This document shows, one piece after another, positions 1 through 11,335 of a stretch of 64,000 nt of DNA (position 1 is its first letter; every line of letters begins with the position of its first letter). Under the pieces are notes generated by a model, which saw only the letters and a list, made by a program, of their open reading frames with translations, made no database searches and was not told where the DNA came from. Where the stretch lies: assembly GCF_002994745.2 (NCBI RefSeq), contig NC_037092.1, positions 16,421,501 through 16,485,500 of the forward strand. Direction: 5' to 3'. Source of the DNA: Rosa chinensis. Taxonomy: Eukaryota > Streptophyta > Magnoliopsida > Rosales > Rosaceae. The translations under genes were made by a program, and so were the position numbers.

Positions 1-1031
1 GGCAGTATATTCTCACATGCTCTCCAAACCTGCAAAGCTACCTTGTTTGGGACTTTGGCATTCCATATAGCTGACCATATTTTAGCATATGCATCTGGAG
101 CCCGTGGAGGAGCAAGTTCTTCGATTATTATGCAAATAATCCCTAAACCCTAAAGCCTACCCAGATTGAACCACTGCAAATTCTTAAAACCCAAGACCTC
201 CAATGAATTTTCTGCTTTTCTTCGGAATCACCCCACCAAAATCCTGCACACAACTGCTGTAGGTCTTCACATAAACCAACAGGTAACTTATAACAGTTCA
301 TCACATAATTCAGGACTGTCTGTGCCATTGCTTTGATTAAGATTTCTTTACCAACTCCACTTAGTAGCTTTGCCCTCCAACTAACTACCTTATTAGTCAG
401 TTTGTCTTTCAAGTAGCTAAAAACTGCAGTTTTTGATCTCCCCACATAAGTAGGTAATCCCAAATAATTCTCATGTTTGTCAACTCTTTGTACACCCAAG
501 CGACCGGCCAATTGATATTGTACACTTCTATCAACATTTTTACTGAAAGCTACTTCACTCTTCTGTAAATTGATCTTTTGTCCTGAAGCTATTTCATATG
601 TGTGCAACACATTTCGAAAATGTTGACATTCTTCTGATGTAACTGTACCAAAGAGAAAGTTGTCATCTGCAAAGAGTAGATGGTGTAATCGTGGTGCAGT
701 AGGTGCTAGAACAATACCCTGAATCCATTGTTGTTGTGCAAAGTGCCCAATTAGAGATGATAACCCCTTTGCGCATAAGATAAACAGGTATGGTGACAAG
801 GGATCTCCCTGCCTGATACCGATCGAGGGTCTAACATATCCTCTAACTTCACCATTTACCAAAAAAGAATAACTGACAGTTTGAATGCTAGCCATAATCA
901 ACTCCCATTCTGTTGCAAAACCCAGCTTTGATGCAAGGCCATTCAAGTCTATCATATGCCTTACAAATGTCCAGCTTCAAAGAAAAATGACCATCACCCC
1001 CTCTTCGATTATTATGCAAATGATGTGCTAC
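1..1031 (-). pseudogene. LINE ORF2, 3' part: reverse transcriptase and zinc-binding region (broken)
   Basis: Minus-strand remains of a plant LINE (non-LTR retrotransposon) polyprotein, which would reverse-transcribe LINE RNA at a nicked target. Visible: the first catalytic block, KLDICKAYDR, near 940-980; the fingers/palm region; and the second block as FADD at 662-673. The frame shifts near 950 and again near 185, where WRSW is followed by GLGFKNLQ in another frame. About 250 residues expected next are missing; bases 1-110 resume in the zinc-binding (zf-RVT) region with WSAIWNAKVPNKV. The 5' half lies at 13137-14970, beyond the inserted Gypsy element. The element runs off the left edge, so its 3' end and poly(A) are not seen. 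Confidence 0.88.
118..1021. repeat. 20-bp direct repeat pair (118-137 and 1002-1021) inside the LINE
   Basis: TCTTCGATTATTATGCAAAT occurs identically at 118-137 and 1002-1021. The right copy is ordinary LINE coding sequence just before the first RT block. The left copy sits exactly where the LINE jumps from the RT domain to the zinc-binding region. It therefore looks like a short filler copied from the neighbouring strand when the internal deletion was sealed, rather than a target-site duplication. The mechanism is inference. Confidence 0.7.
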
Positions 1032-2920
1032 TGATTACGTAATTCTATGCGCGTAATTGCACTCTAAATACTAGAATTAAGCTAATCATCAAGTCAATTA
1101 TTATGTAATTAATCCATGTATATTCATTTTGTAGTAAATAAGTGGAGTTGTGGATTTCGGATGAAATCGTGCGAAAATGGAGCTAATTGAAATTACCGAC
1201 AAAAAGACGAAGTTGTCGATACGATCAACCATGGTCAATGCGAGTTTGAGAGCGAAACCCGACTAGCCACTTGACAATATATATGGAAATATTCGAGATT
1301 GTGGATGTGGAGAAGAAAGAAAAATAGAAGAGAAGAAGAAGAAAATTGCAGAAAAGAAAGAAAAGGTTGAATTAATTAATCATTAGCTTGATTAATTAAT
1401 CGAGCACGTTGACCTCTAAGCTAACATGCAGCACCTTAATTAGACCTTAGTTTAATTAAACCTTACACTTAATTAAACTTTGGTTTCAATTAAGCATGTC
1501 TACCGCCATCACATGCCAGACCATATCTTCCTTCCTTCTTGTCCACTCCCATGACGCCATGTGGCATTCCTATCTCCCTCCTCACTCTTAGTGATCTACA
1601 GCTACACACCTTAATTAATCCCATCATATATACTCTCTGGCTCACACAGACCCGGGGGGGAGAAAGGTAGAGACAAACCTAGCATAACAGCACCGCAGCC
1701 TTTAATTTCAGATCCCATCTCTCTCTCCTCTGCGCAAGAGCCAACCTCCTCCTCTTCTCTATCTCTATAACCACAACCCATTGTCTATCACTAGTTCATC
1801 ACCATTTCTCAATTAAATTCTAACCTTTCGGCAAGGATCCGGGTTTAGGTATAAGAGAGAGTATAATTCCAAGTTAGTCATGCTCACTCTTTAGTGTGTA
1901 GTTGTGATTAGTGTTGGTCTCTCGCTCTTTTCTTAACTCTCTTCTTGCTTTAATTTCTTATATTGATAAATTTCTTTGTAGGTATGTTGATGGATTGTGA
2001 GTAGTTTCTTATTTGGATCTAGGGCTTGATGCCCTAGCAATTTTTACCATGTAATGACATTAATTTTTGGTGCTTAATGAAAGTGTGTTGTGGTTTTTGT
2101 TTATGACTTTGAGTAATTTTTTATGGGAATTTGTTATAGAAATTAGCCAAATTTATGACTCTTTCTTGTCCTCATCATGAAATTCATCATTTAATTAGTG
2201 GCTTAATTTTATGAATGAGCATATTGTCATGAGCAAATTGTCAGTCTCTAAAAATTGACTTAATGCCATTTTATGCATGTTAGGAGCCCTAGTCCGGTCT
2301 TAATGTGTGTGATATGAGAATGTGAATGCCCTATCCCGGATTTACATTATTTTTGTAATATGAGAATATGAATGCCCTAGTCCAGATTTACATTATCACT
2401 CTAAGGCCCTAGTCCGGCTTAGAGTTAGGGATTGCGCCATGTCCCTTTTGTTGTGTGCTAAAATTGTGTTGTTACGGTAAATGATTGCTAGAGTGGATGC
2501 CTTAGTACACAAAATTTTGTCTATTGTTTTCCAAACTTTTAAATTTCTAGCACTTTATGTTTTTTGCAAATTTTAATTTCCTAGTTTTTAATTTACAAAA
2601 CCAAAAATCAATTCCCCCAAATATTTGCTCACATTTTTCATTGTAAGTACCATAAGGCCTTGGGCCTACCAATTTATTTTGGTGAGTTCTTGGCTACTTT
2701 TTGGCTTCGGGAGACCTAAGCCATGCATGTGTGAGACTTGGTGTCTCACCATTTTACAATTTTTCTTTTAGTTTAGCAAGTGACTTTTGTGACCCATAAG
2801 CCATTGGATTTAAGTTAGCTCAAGATCCCCGAGGTACGATATTTCCGGGTTTAAATATTTCCCAATTTTTTGATGACCGTGTCCTTGTTGCGCGTAAGTT
2901 GCTTTTTAGGCATCAAATCA
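1032..2920 (+). repeat. 5' LTR of the Athila-like element
   Basis: 1889 bp, TGATTACG to CAAATCA, matched along its length by 11336-13131. It carries promoter and polyadenylation signals in functional relatives. The start was fixed by the GCTAC duplication at 1027-1031 rather than by the nearby TGTG at 1024. Compared with the 3' LTR it keeps about 88 extra bases around 1862-1949. Confidence 0.93.
2283..2425 (+). repeat. Short tandem repeats around GCCCTAGTCCGG in the 5' LTR
   Basis: The motif GCCCTA(G/T)(T/C)CC(G/A)G recurs four times (near 2288, 2329, 2371 and 2406), separated by similar stretches containing ATATGAGAAT and ATTTACATTAT. The same array is present, with different point changes, at about 12494-12630 in the 3' LTR, so it predates insertion. 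Confidence 0.75.
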
Positions 2921-2922
2921 AA

Positions 2923-2942
2923 TGGCGCCGTTGCCGGCGATT
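2923..2942 (+). promoter_or_regulatory. Primer-binding site (tRNA-Asp type)
   Basis: Two bases after the LTR, TGGCGCCGTTGCCGG matches the complement of the 3' end of plant tRNA-Asp. That tRNA ends CCGGCAACGGCGCCA. This is the primer class typical of Athila elements. The following bases diverge slightly. Confidence 0.88.
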
Positions 2943-3270
2943 AGAGTGTAATATCTCTAATCCCTTAGTTTCTTGAGTTGTTAGCTTTTCACTTATTCTT
3001 TGCTTTAATTTATTTTATTTTCTTGTTTAATTGTTGCTTACCTTATCTCATTACATCCCCCATTCATTGTGAAGCATGAAATTGGATTCAAGTTGCTTAT
3101 TTTGTGAATTCTTGAGTATTTCTTACGTGGTCATATTTTTGCGAGGTGTATGAGCTAGTGAAGCTCCAAAGAGACAAAGAGGTCGTCTAAGAAAGCGAGC
3201 ACCTCCTAGACCAAGAGTACATCCAAGAAACCTTTCACCGAGTCCATTAAGATTACAACCTACAAACACC

Positions 3271-4293
3271 ATGGGGGAGCGAAAGACAATGAGGGAATAC
3301 ACTAGTCCCACAATTGTTGATCATCCTTCTTGTATTGTGCTCCCTCCATGTGAGCATCATTTTGAGATCAAGCCAAGTACTTTGAGCTTTGTACCCGTAT
3401 TCCATGGCATGCTCTCAAATAATCCCTATGATCATATTGCGGAGTTTGAAGAAGTGTGTACTACCGTTCAACTACATGGTCTCAATCCCGATGGTTTGAA
3501 GCTTAGATTGTTCCCTTTCACACTCAAGGACTATGCGAGGAAGTGGTTAAGTAAGTTGCCTCCTAGATCCATATGCACATGGGTTGAGATGCAAGAAACT
3601 TTCTTGGGAAAATATTTTCCTCCTTCAAGAACTTCCAATGTTAGAGATGAGCTTGTTGCATTCCGACAACTTCCACAAGAAAGTTTTAATGAGTGTTGGG
3701 AGCGATTCAAGGACTTGGAGATGTCATGTCCTCACCATGGGTTAGAGAAGTGGTTCCTTATGGACAAGTTCGATAGAGGATTGATGCCGGATCAAAGGCA
3801 AATGGTTGACACTTTTAGTGGTGGAACTATTGCAAGTAAACTCCCGGATGCAGCTTGGGACACATACGAGGAGCTTTCTCTCAACTCCCTTCAATGGGAT
3901 GATCTTGATACAAGGAGACGTCAAGTGCATAACAAGGAGAGTATACCTAACCTAGGTAGTATTTATGAGGTTCAAGGGACATCAACTGGGCCTTCTATGC
4001 ATGAATTCAAAAGGTTAGAAGGCAAGATTGACCAATTTCTAAATCAAGTTAACCGGAACCCTCCTCAAGCACAAGTCAAGATGGCGACTTCTACACCATG
4101 TTTTCTTTGTGAGAGCCTAGCACATTCCACTCAAGAGTGCCATTTATCTTCTCAATATCCGGAATTTATGGAGGAGCATGTTAACCAAGTGGGTAGTTTT
4201 GTGCCAAGGAACCCAAGAAATGATCCATACTCCAACACTTATAACCCCGGTTGGCGAAATCACCCCAATTTTTCTTGGAAAGATGCAAGGTAG
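3271..4293 (+). pseudogene. Athila-like gag, N-terminal part
   Basis: 340-residue open frame from ATG 3271. The gag capsid-like domain (retrotrans_gag type) covers roughly residues 40-200, including FHGMLSNNPYDHIAEFEE and LRLFPFTLKDYARKWL. A zinc knuckle, CFLCESLAHSTQEC (CX2CX4HX4C), lies near residues 280-293. The frame ends early at 4293; gag-like sequence continues in other frames to about 5738. The product would assemble the virus-like particle and bind element RNA. This copy is truncated by the frameshift. Confidence 0.88.
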
Positions 4294-4299
4294 AGTTTC

Positions 4300-5738
4300 T
4301 AATATGCACCAAGGAGGAAAGCAAGGCTTTGGAGGCAACCAAGGCCAAGGATCATCCAATTTCATGCCCCATGACAATGTGCACCAAGGAAACACTCATT
4401 GTATCCCTATTTCTTCATAAGGGAAGCAAGCATATATGCCTTATTCTCATGGTCAAGCCACTTTTTCACAAGGATTTCAAGCTCCAAATGTCTTTCCCGG
4501 GTTTACACAAGGTGTTGGCTATAGTGGTAGCAAGTTTCAAGTCAATTCTACCTCATTTCAAAGTTCAAATCAAGGCGAGAGCTACAATTCCCCACCTATT
4601 CTTCAAGGCATGCAGATTCAAGCTCCAAGTGAACCAAAGAAGCCTAATTTTGAAGAATTGATGGGTGAGTTCCTCAAGGTTCAAACTTCTACCAATGTGG
4701 AGACGTTCATCTCTTCACTAGCTCAAGGGTTTCAAAATCTACAACAAAACATGACTAAATTAGAGATAAAATAGGCCAAATAGCCACCAATTTGAGTGAG
4801 AGACCAATGGGAGCTCTTCATTCCACAACGGAGAAGAACCCGAAGCATGTAGCTAAAGCTATTACTACTCTTAGAAGTGGGAGAACATACGACAGTAAGG
4901 TACATTTACCTTCATCTTCTCAAACCCCTTTGCGTGTGAATGCCCCGTTTAATGCTCCCTCTCCTACTATATCACCTTCTCTTGGTGATAGTGATATGCA
5001 CGATAGTGCCACAAGAAAAGAAAAAGTACCTCGTGGCAATCTGAATAATGATTATTTGCATGTTTTTAATTCAAAAGAGGATGGGAACCGAGGGGAAGAA
5101 AATGTACCCCCGGGAATTAGAGGGGTGATGTGGCTTTGAATGCAAAAGGAAGGAATAAGGGGGTGGATAAGGTAGCCGGAGGGGAAGAAAATGTACCCTC
5201 CGGAGGAGTTTCTAATGTTGACAAGCCTCACACAAGCCAAACTTAAGTTTCTCCCACTCTTATTCAAGACAAGACTACAAATCCTTCTATTGTACAATCG
5301 ATTGTTTCTAGTGATATCGTAGATCCTAAGAATAGGAATTCTATGGCTCTTGATAATTTGGGCGAGGCTATGAAGGCTAAGGACCCCAATGAAGCCGTGA
5401 GTAACCCTAGGAATCCATCAAGTGGTCAAGAATCTACTCAAGCTCAAAAGCCAAGAAATGGTCAAATTTGTGTGCATCCTCTAGATATGACGGATTATGA
5501 GATTCCATTGCCTTATCCTCAAGTGAAGCGGAAGCAAGAGTTAAAGAAGAAGCAAGAAGCACAAGCAAAAGAGTTCATTGAGTTGTTCAAGAAAGTCAAT
5601 ATCAATATCCCTTTGTTGGAAGCCATAAAGCAAGTGCCTTCTTATGCTAAGTTTCTAAAGGATGTGTGCACTAACAAAAGAGCATTTAAGAAGCATGAGC
5701 AAGTTTGTCTAAGTGCGAGTGTATCGGCTATTCTTTAA
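4300..5738 (+). pseudogene. Athila-like gag C-terminus and linker, frameshifted
   Basis: Continuation of gag in several frames: 4436-4774 (Gln/Ser/Phe-rich, then EELMGEFLKVQTSTN), 4792-5139 (contains AITTLRSGRTYDSKV, the Athila 'TLRSG' signature) and 5343-5738. The last has a lysine-rich coil followed by VNINIPLLEAIKQVPSYAKF, normally found just before the Athila protease. Stops at 4774, 5139 and 5738 break it. Confidence 0.82.
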
Positions 5739-5744
5739 GGAAAA

Positions 5745-6373
5745 TTGCCTCCTAAACTTAAAGATCCCGGTAGTTTCACCGTGCCATGCACTATTCGGTC
5801 AAGATTCTTTGACAAGGCGATGTTGGACTTAGGAGCAAGTATTAATTTGATGCTATATGATATTTATATAACACTTGATCTTGATGATCTTAACCCTTTA
5901 AAAATTTCATTGAAAATGGCGGATAGGAGTGTTGTCTACCCAAGAGGGATGCTAGAAGATGTGCTTGTGAAGATTGATTCTCTCTATGTGCCAGCGGATT
6001 TTGTTGTTCTTGACATGGCTAAGAGTATTGATATTGAGGAGCATGAATCTCTATATTGCTTGGTAGAGCATTCATGGCCACCGCCGATACCAACATTAGT
6101 GTAAAGAAGGGAATCTTGACGATGACTGTTTTTGATACTACTATTGTCTTCCGAATTTTTGATGCCATGAGAAGTCCTCTTCACTTAGGTGAGTGTTTTC
6201 AGGTAGATGTGGTTGATTCCATGGTGGAGAAGACTTTCATTGAAACAAGTGTCAAAGATTCTTTAGTAGCTTCTATTATGCATCATGGAGAAGAGTTCAA
6301 TGACAAAAGTATTGAAGAAGATGATTCCACTATTGAAGTTGCTATGCCCACCTCTTCCTCACACTCCTATTAG
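5745..6373 (+). pseudogene. Athila-like aspartic protease region
   Basis: A retropepsin-like segment that would cleave Gag-Pol. The active-site block is ALDLGASINLM-like, reading MLDLGASINLM near 5820-5850, with the D-L-G-A-S form used by Athila in place of D-S/T-G. The flap and C-terminal part continue to 6104, then shift frame to 6056-6373 (LGRAFMATADTNISVKKG). It is broken by that frameshift and by the stop at 6373. Confidence 0.82.
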
Positions 6374-6395
6374 CATACTTGATCTTTAACTGAAG

Positions 6396-7430
6396 TTGTT
6401 GCCCTCTATTATTTCTCCTCCTACACTTGAGCTAAAGCCTCTCCCATCTATTCTCAAGTATGCATTTTTGGGACCTAATGACACATTGCTGGTGGTTATC
6501 TCTTCCAAGCTTTGTGACGTTGATGAAGCCAAGTTATTGAAAATGTTGAAAGAGCACAAAGGAGCTTTGGGGTGGACTATAGCGGACATAAAGGGAATAT
6601 GTGCTAGCAAGTGTATGCATCACATTTACATGGAGGAAGGTAGCAAGCCCTCTAGAGATGCTCAAAGAAGACTTAACCCTCCTATGATGGAAGTGGTCAA
6701 GAATGAGGTGACAAAACTTCTAGATGCTGGTGTGATTTATCCTATTTCAGATTCAAAATGGGTTTCTCCTGTACAAGTCGTTCCTAAGAAAAGAGGAATG
6801 ACGGTGGTGAAGAATGACAAAGGAGAAGATGTTCCTCAAAGGGTGCAAAATGGTTGGAGGGTATGCATAGATTACCGGAAGTTGAATAGTGCTACTAGAA
6901 AGGATCATTTCCCTCTACATTTCATTGATCACATGTTGGAGAGATTGGCGGGACATTCCTATTTTTGCTTCTTAGATGGCTATAATGGATATAATCAAAT
7001 TGTGATTGCTCCTGAAGACCAAGAAAAGATGACTTTCACTTGTCCTTTTGGTACCTTTGCTTATAGCGTATGCCTTTTGGCTTATGTAATGCTCCGACAA
7101 CTTTCCAAAGATGTATGATGGCTCTATTTCATGATATGACCGAAAAATTCATGGAGATCTTTATGGATAATTTTTCAGTTCATGGTAACACTTTCGATGA
7201 TTGCCTACACCATTTGAGCCTAGTCTTGAAGCGTTGTGAAGAAAGCAATTTGGTCTTGAATTGGGAGAAGTACCATTTCATGGTGGAAGAGGGCATTGTC
7301 TTAGGTCATGTGGTTTCTAACAGGGGAATTGAAGTGGACAAAGCAAAAATTGAATTCATTGAAAAGCTACCTCCACCGGTGAACATCAAAGGTATAAGAA
7401 GCTTTTTGGGACATGGCGGCTTTTATTGAA
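6396..7430 (+). pseudogene. Athila-like reverse transcriptase, frameshifted, catalytic Asp changed
   Basis: Two frames make one RT. The first, 6396-7118, holds WVSPVQVVPKK, WRVCIDYRKLN and the first catalytic block FCFLDGYNGYNQI. The second, 7070-7429, holds MPFGLCNAPTTFQRCM and the catalytic loop. That loop reads FMDN instead of the usual F/YMDD; the second aspartate codon (7169-7171) is AAT. Together with the frameshift near 7065 this RT should be inactive. GIRSFLGHGGFY at the end leads into the RNase H connection. Confidence 0.9.
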
Positions 7431-8064
7431 AATTTATTCCAAATTTTTCGAAGATATCCAAGCCTCTATGTGATTTGTTAGCAAAAGATGCTCCTTGGGA
7501 CTTCAATGAAGCTTGCCTCATTGATTTCAATGAAATCAAAAGACTCTTGACTTGTGCTCCTATTATGTGTGCTCCCGATTGGTCACTCCCATTTGAGTTG
7601 ATGTGTGATGCTTCCAATTTTTCCTTGGGGCGGTGTTGGGACAAAAGCATGGGAGATTGATGCATGTTATCTATTATGCAAGTAGAACCTTGAATGAAGC
7701 TCAAGTGAATTACACAACAACGGAGAAAGAACTCTTGGCTATCATATTTGCATTAGAAAAGTTTCGGAGTTATCTCTTGGGTTCTAAAGTGATTGTGCAC
7801 ACGGACGACTCAACAATGAAGTATCTCTTAGCCAAGAAAGACTCCAAGCCAAGACTTATTAGATGTGTTTTGCTTCTACAAGAGTTTGACATAGAGATTC
7901 ATGACAAAGCCGGCAAGGAAAATGTGGTAGCAGACCATTTGTCAAAACTTATTGATGGGGAAGATGATTTTACTATTCCTATTGTTGATTCATTTCCAAA
8001 TGAGCAACTCTTTACCGTTATATCAAAGGAGCTTCCATGGTTTGTTCACATTGTCAATTATTAG
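7431..8064 (+). pseudogene. Athila-like RNase H
   Basis: Covered by 7475-7660 and 7633-8064 in different frames. It begins with the connection ([12 protein letters not shown]). It then shows the RNase H blocks [20 protein letters not shown] and [14 protein letters not shown], and ends [15 protein letters not shown]. The frameshift lies near 7635, inside the first RNase H strand. In an active element this domain removes the RNA template during cDNA synthesis. Confidence 0.86.
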
Positions 8065-9323
8065 GCAAGTGGTAGGACATTTATTCCGGAGGATTGGGAC
8101 TATCAAACCAAGAGGAGATTTAGAAGAGATGCATGTCGGTATGTATGGGATGACCCTATTCTATGGAAAGTTGGTCAAGACGAAGTTTTGAGAAGATGTG
8201 TGCCACAATTGGAAGTTCCTAATATTCTTGAGCATTGTCATTCCCACACTTGTGGTGGAAAGAAGACCGCTTTCAAGATCCTACAAGCCGGCTTCTTTTG
8301 GCCCACATTATTCAAAGATTCTCATGATTATGCCAAGAAATGTGACCGATGTCAAAGAGTGGGGAGAATCACCTTTAGAGACCAAATGCCTTTGACTAAC
8401 ATCATTGATGTGGAAATCTTTGACACATGGGGAATAGACTTTATGGGGCCCGTTCCTAATTCAAATGGGTTTGAGTACATTCTTGTTGCAGTGGATTACA
8501 TGTCAAAATGGGTAGAAGTGCAAGAAACTCGGACCAATGATGCTAGGTAGTTCTCAAATTCCTCCTAGAGCACATTTTTACTAGATTTGGCACACACAAG
8601 TTCATCATAAGTGATGGTGGTTCCCATTTTATCAACCGAGCATTTGCTTCACTTTTGAAGAAATATGGGGTTAAACACAAGGTCTCCACTCCCTACCACC
8701 GGCAAACATGCGGGCAAGTTGAGATTTCCAATAGGGAAGTGAAGGGAATTTTAGAGAAGACAGTGAATAGCTCAAGGAAGGATTGGAGTACCAAACTTCA
8801 TGATGCTTTGTGGGCATACTGTACCGCATATAAGACCCCTTTGGGCATTTCTCCTTTTCGACTTGTTTATGGCAAGGCTTGCCACCTACCCGTAGAGCTT
8901 GAGCACCGGGCATTTTGGGAAATAAATCAATTAAATTTTGATCTAGACAAAGCGGGTGAGAAGCCAAAATTTGATCTCAATGAGTTAGAGGAAATAAGAA
9001 GGGCGGCTTATGATAGTACCAAATTGTTTAAGGAGAGAACAAAGGTAACACATGATAAAAGACTTGTTGACAAGATCTTCGAGCCTCATCAAAAGGTGCT
9101 CTTATACAATTCTAAGCTTCATCTTTTTCCCAGAAAATTAAGATCTCGTTGGAATGGACCGTATGAAGTGGTTGAGGTATTCCCACATGGAGCCATTGAA
9201 GTCAAGAACTTGAGGAATGGGGAAACATTCAAGGTCAATGGGCATCGCCTAAGGCATTACTTTGACCATACTTATGAAGCTTGTAAAGAGGTGCAATTCC
9301 TTGATGACACCACCTTGAAGTGA
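8065..9323 (+). pseudogene. Athila-like integrase
   Basis: The zinc-binding part (HCHSH ... CDRCQR) and first core aspartate ([10 protein letters not shown]) are in 8188-8550. The second aspartate (ISDGGSHF) falls in an out-of-frame gap at 8551-8654, and the last core glutamate (GQVEISNRE) is in 8655-9323. The C-terminal part ends RWNGPYEVVEVFPHGAIEV, a GPY/F-type module. A stop at 8550 splits it. Just downstream, at 9378-9390, is the GGGAGGCAACCC sequence typical of the end of Athila pol. Confidence 0.87.
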
Positions 9324-11335
9324 GAAGCAATATGAGATAGACCGGCTTAGAGGTCTCTAAAAAGAAGCGCTAGTAGGGAGGCAACCCTACCAAATTTTGA
9401 AATTTGGATTATCCTTTCTATAGATGTAGGTAGTTGACAAAGGTCTTCTTGGCCATGCTTTTGGAGGTTGGGAGGGTATGAAGATGGAGTTTGTTTTTGG
9501 GTGAAGCTTGATACTTATTTTGGGGAGGATTGAAGCTCCAAGGACCACATTCACTTGAAAATGGGCTTGAACTATTTAAGCACCATGGAGCCTAGCTTGA
9601 AGCATAAGCGAAGGAAGTCAAGGCTTATGCCTTGAGGTTGGTGTCTGTTGGTCTTCTCCGAAGGTCGTGTGCTATGGGATGTCTTCAAAGGGGGGTTTTT
9701 GCATTTCTTCTCCACATTTAGATTTTTCATTTTCATAAGTTATCTTGTGTGCCTACGCCCGGACTTCATTCTCATGCCTAAATCCGACATGGATTTGGCT
9801 TTCAAGCTCACTTTACAACATTGTGGACAATGTTGGTTTTTAAGTGTGGGGGTGAGGGCTTGGGTGCCCTATTTTCTTCACACACACACACACACACAAA
9901 AAAAAAGATTTTCCACTTTTAGATTAGCTCTTTGTAATTATATTTTAGTGGTTAATGCCTTTTTCCAACCCCAATGACTAGCCATGGACTTAGCTTGTTA
10001 TGATTGTGAATAGATTGAGCTTGATCTAGGACTTTGAATTTGTTTGGTGATTAAGTGTTTATGTGATCTATGCTTGACTATATGTGTGCACATAGCCTAT
10101 GGTTAGGTTGGTTCATCATAATTAGATAAGCATATAGATGATTTGATTGACTTGCATGCCCTTATTTGTAAGCTTTTGTGCTTATATCTATAGTGTATGC
10201 ATTGTTCATTCACTTATTCTTTCATGTGTGTACAATTTCATGACATTGCGTATCTAGAACTTGCAGGAGACCTCTCGAGGCTATATGTTAGCTTATGATG
10301 GGATGGAAAGGATTGAGGCATTAGGACTATATACCACCATGGCCAAAGAAGCATGTGCCCAAAGATATTTACCACTAGATTGCCACTTTGAGCTTATTTA
10401 TATAGTTAGCCTTTTTGTTCATTCGCACCATAAATTCATACCTAGCCTAAACACTTTTATCCTACCCTTCCATGGTAGTTGGTGAAGCCAATTCGAGAGA
10501 ATGACTTTATGTTTGAGTGCTTCCAAATAAAAGAAAACGTCAAAAGTGTGAAGTTACAAAAGAATAAGTGTGGGGGTGAATGATTTGTATAGAAAAGAAA
10601 GAAAAAAAAAAGAAGTTGTGAAAATAGAAAGAAAGTTCAAGGAAAAGAAAAGTAGAAAAAAAAAAAAGTTGTCTTGAAAAAAAAAAAGAAAAAAAAGAAA
10701 AGGGTATTACATAGTTTAGTTAGCGGGTTGTACATTGGGATTTGAGTGAGTGACTTAGCATTCGAAAGCAAAAGCAAGAGAGAGTTGTTTCACTGATTTC
10801 CATGGACTTTGTCTTTCCCTATCCTTCATTTCTATTAGCCACTTACCCTAAGCCTCATTACAACTAAATAAAAGACCTCTTGATCTTGAATGTTGTGAGC
10901 TACCTAGAGGAGATAAGATCGAGTAGCAAGCATATGGCAGTACGAGTTGTGAAATTATTTTTGAGTGAAATACATGTAACCCCTAAACACTTTAGTGGTA
11001 ATATTTAGTGATCTTATGTGAGTTTAGTGGGTTATATCGGGTCTTTTATGTGCCTATTTGATTATGGTGGAATGATTCAACACATGGTCAACACATGCAT
11101 ATGTTTGAGCATTTCTCACATGTGCATCTTAATTGCCTTGCAAATTTAAAAATCTTATGTTGTGTTTTATCAACTTTATGGTCACATACATAATTAATTC
11201 TCCGAGGGTTATGGTTGGAAAGGCTAATACCGCACTTTCTTTATGTTTGAACATTTGTGTTTGAGTTAATATATTTTTGCATATTATTTCACATTTAGTT
11301 TGCTTGAGGACAAGCAAAGTTCAAGTATGGGGGTG
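9324..11335 (+). other. Athila-like 3' non-coding region with repeated polypurine-tract-like motifs
   Basis: Two kilobases between integrase and 3' LTR with no convincing gene; no env-like ORF is visible, and open frames at 9648-9977 and 10261-10485 resemble nothing known to me. The motif AAGTGTGGGGGTG occurs near 9841 and 10567, and AAGTATGGGGGTG at 11324, directly before the 3' LTR. It also contains a (CA)n run at 9881-9898 and a purine-rich A/G stretch at 10590-10700. Confidence 0.75.
11324..11335 (+). promoter_or_regulatory. 3' polypurine tract
   Basis: AAGTATGGGGGTG runs directly into the 3' LTR start at 11336 (TGATTACA). This is the expected position for the primer of plus-strand cDNA synthesis. 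Confidence 0.75.

Noticed and set aside
118..1021. Target-site duplication of a small LINE insertion at 138-1001
   Set aside because: The right copy is native LINE coding sequence continuous with the rest of the RT, and there is no poly(A), so it is not an insertion footprint.
1024..1031. 5' LTR start at TGTG (1024)
   Set aside because: The GCTAC duplication and the 3' LTR start TGATTAC place the border at 1032.
3742..3930. Minus-strand frames across the Athila gag/pol
   Set aside because: Shadows of the plus-strand coding sequence; no independent features.
9648..9977. Env-like ORF of the Athila element
   Set aside because: Only 109 residues with a (CA)n tail; no signal peptide plus transmembrane pattern typical of env-like proteins.
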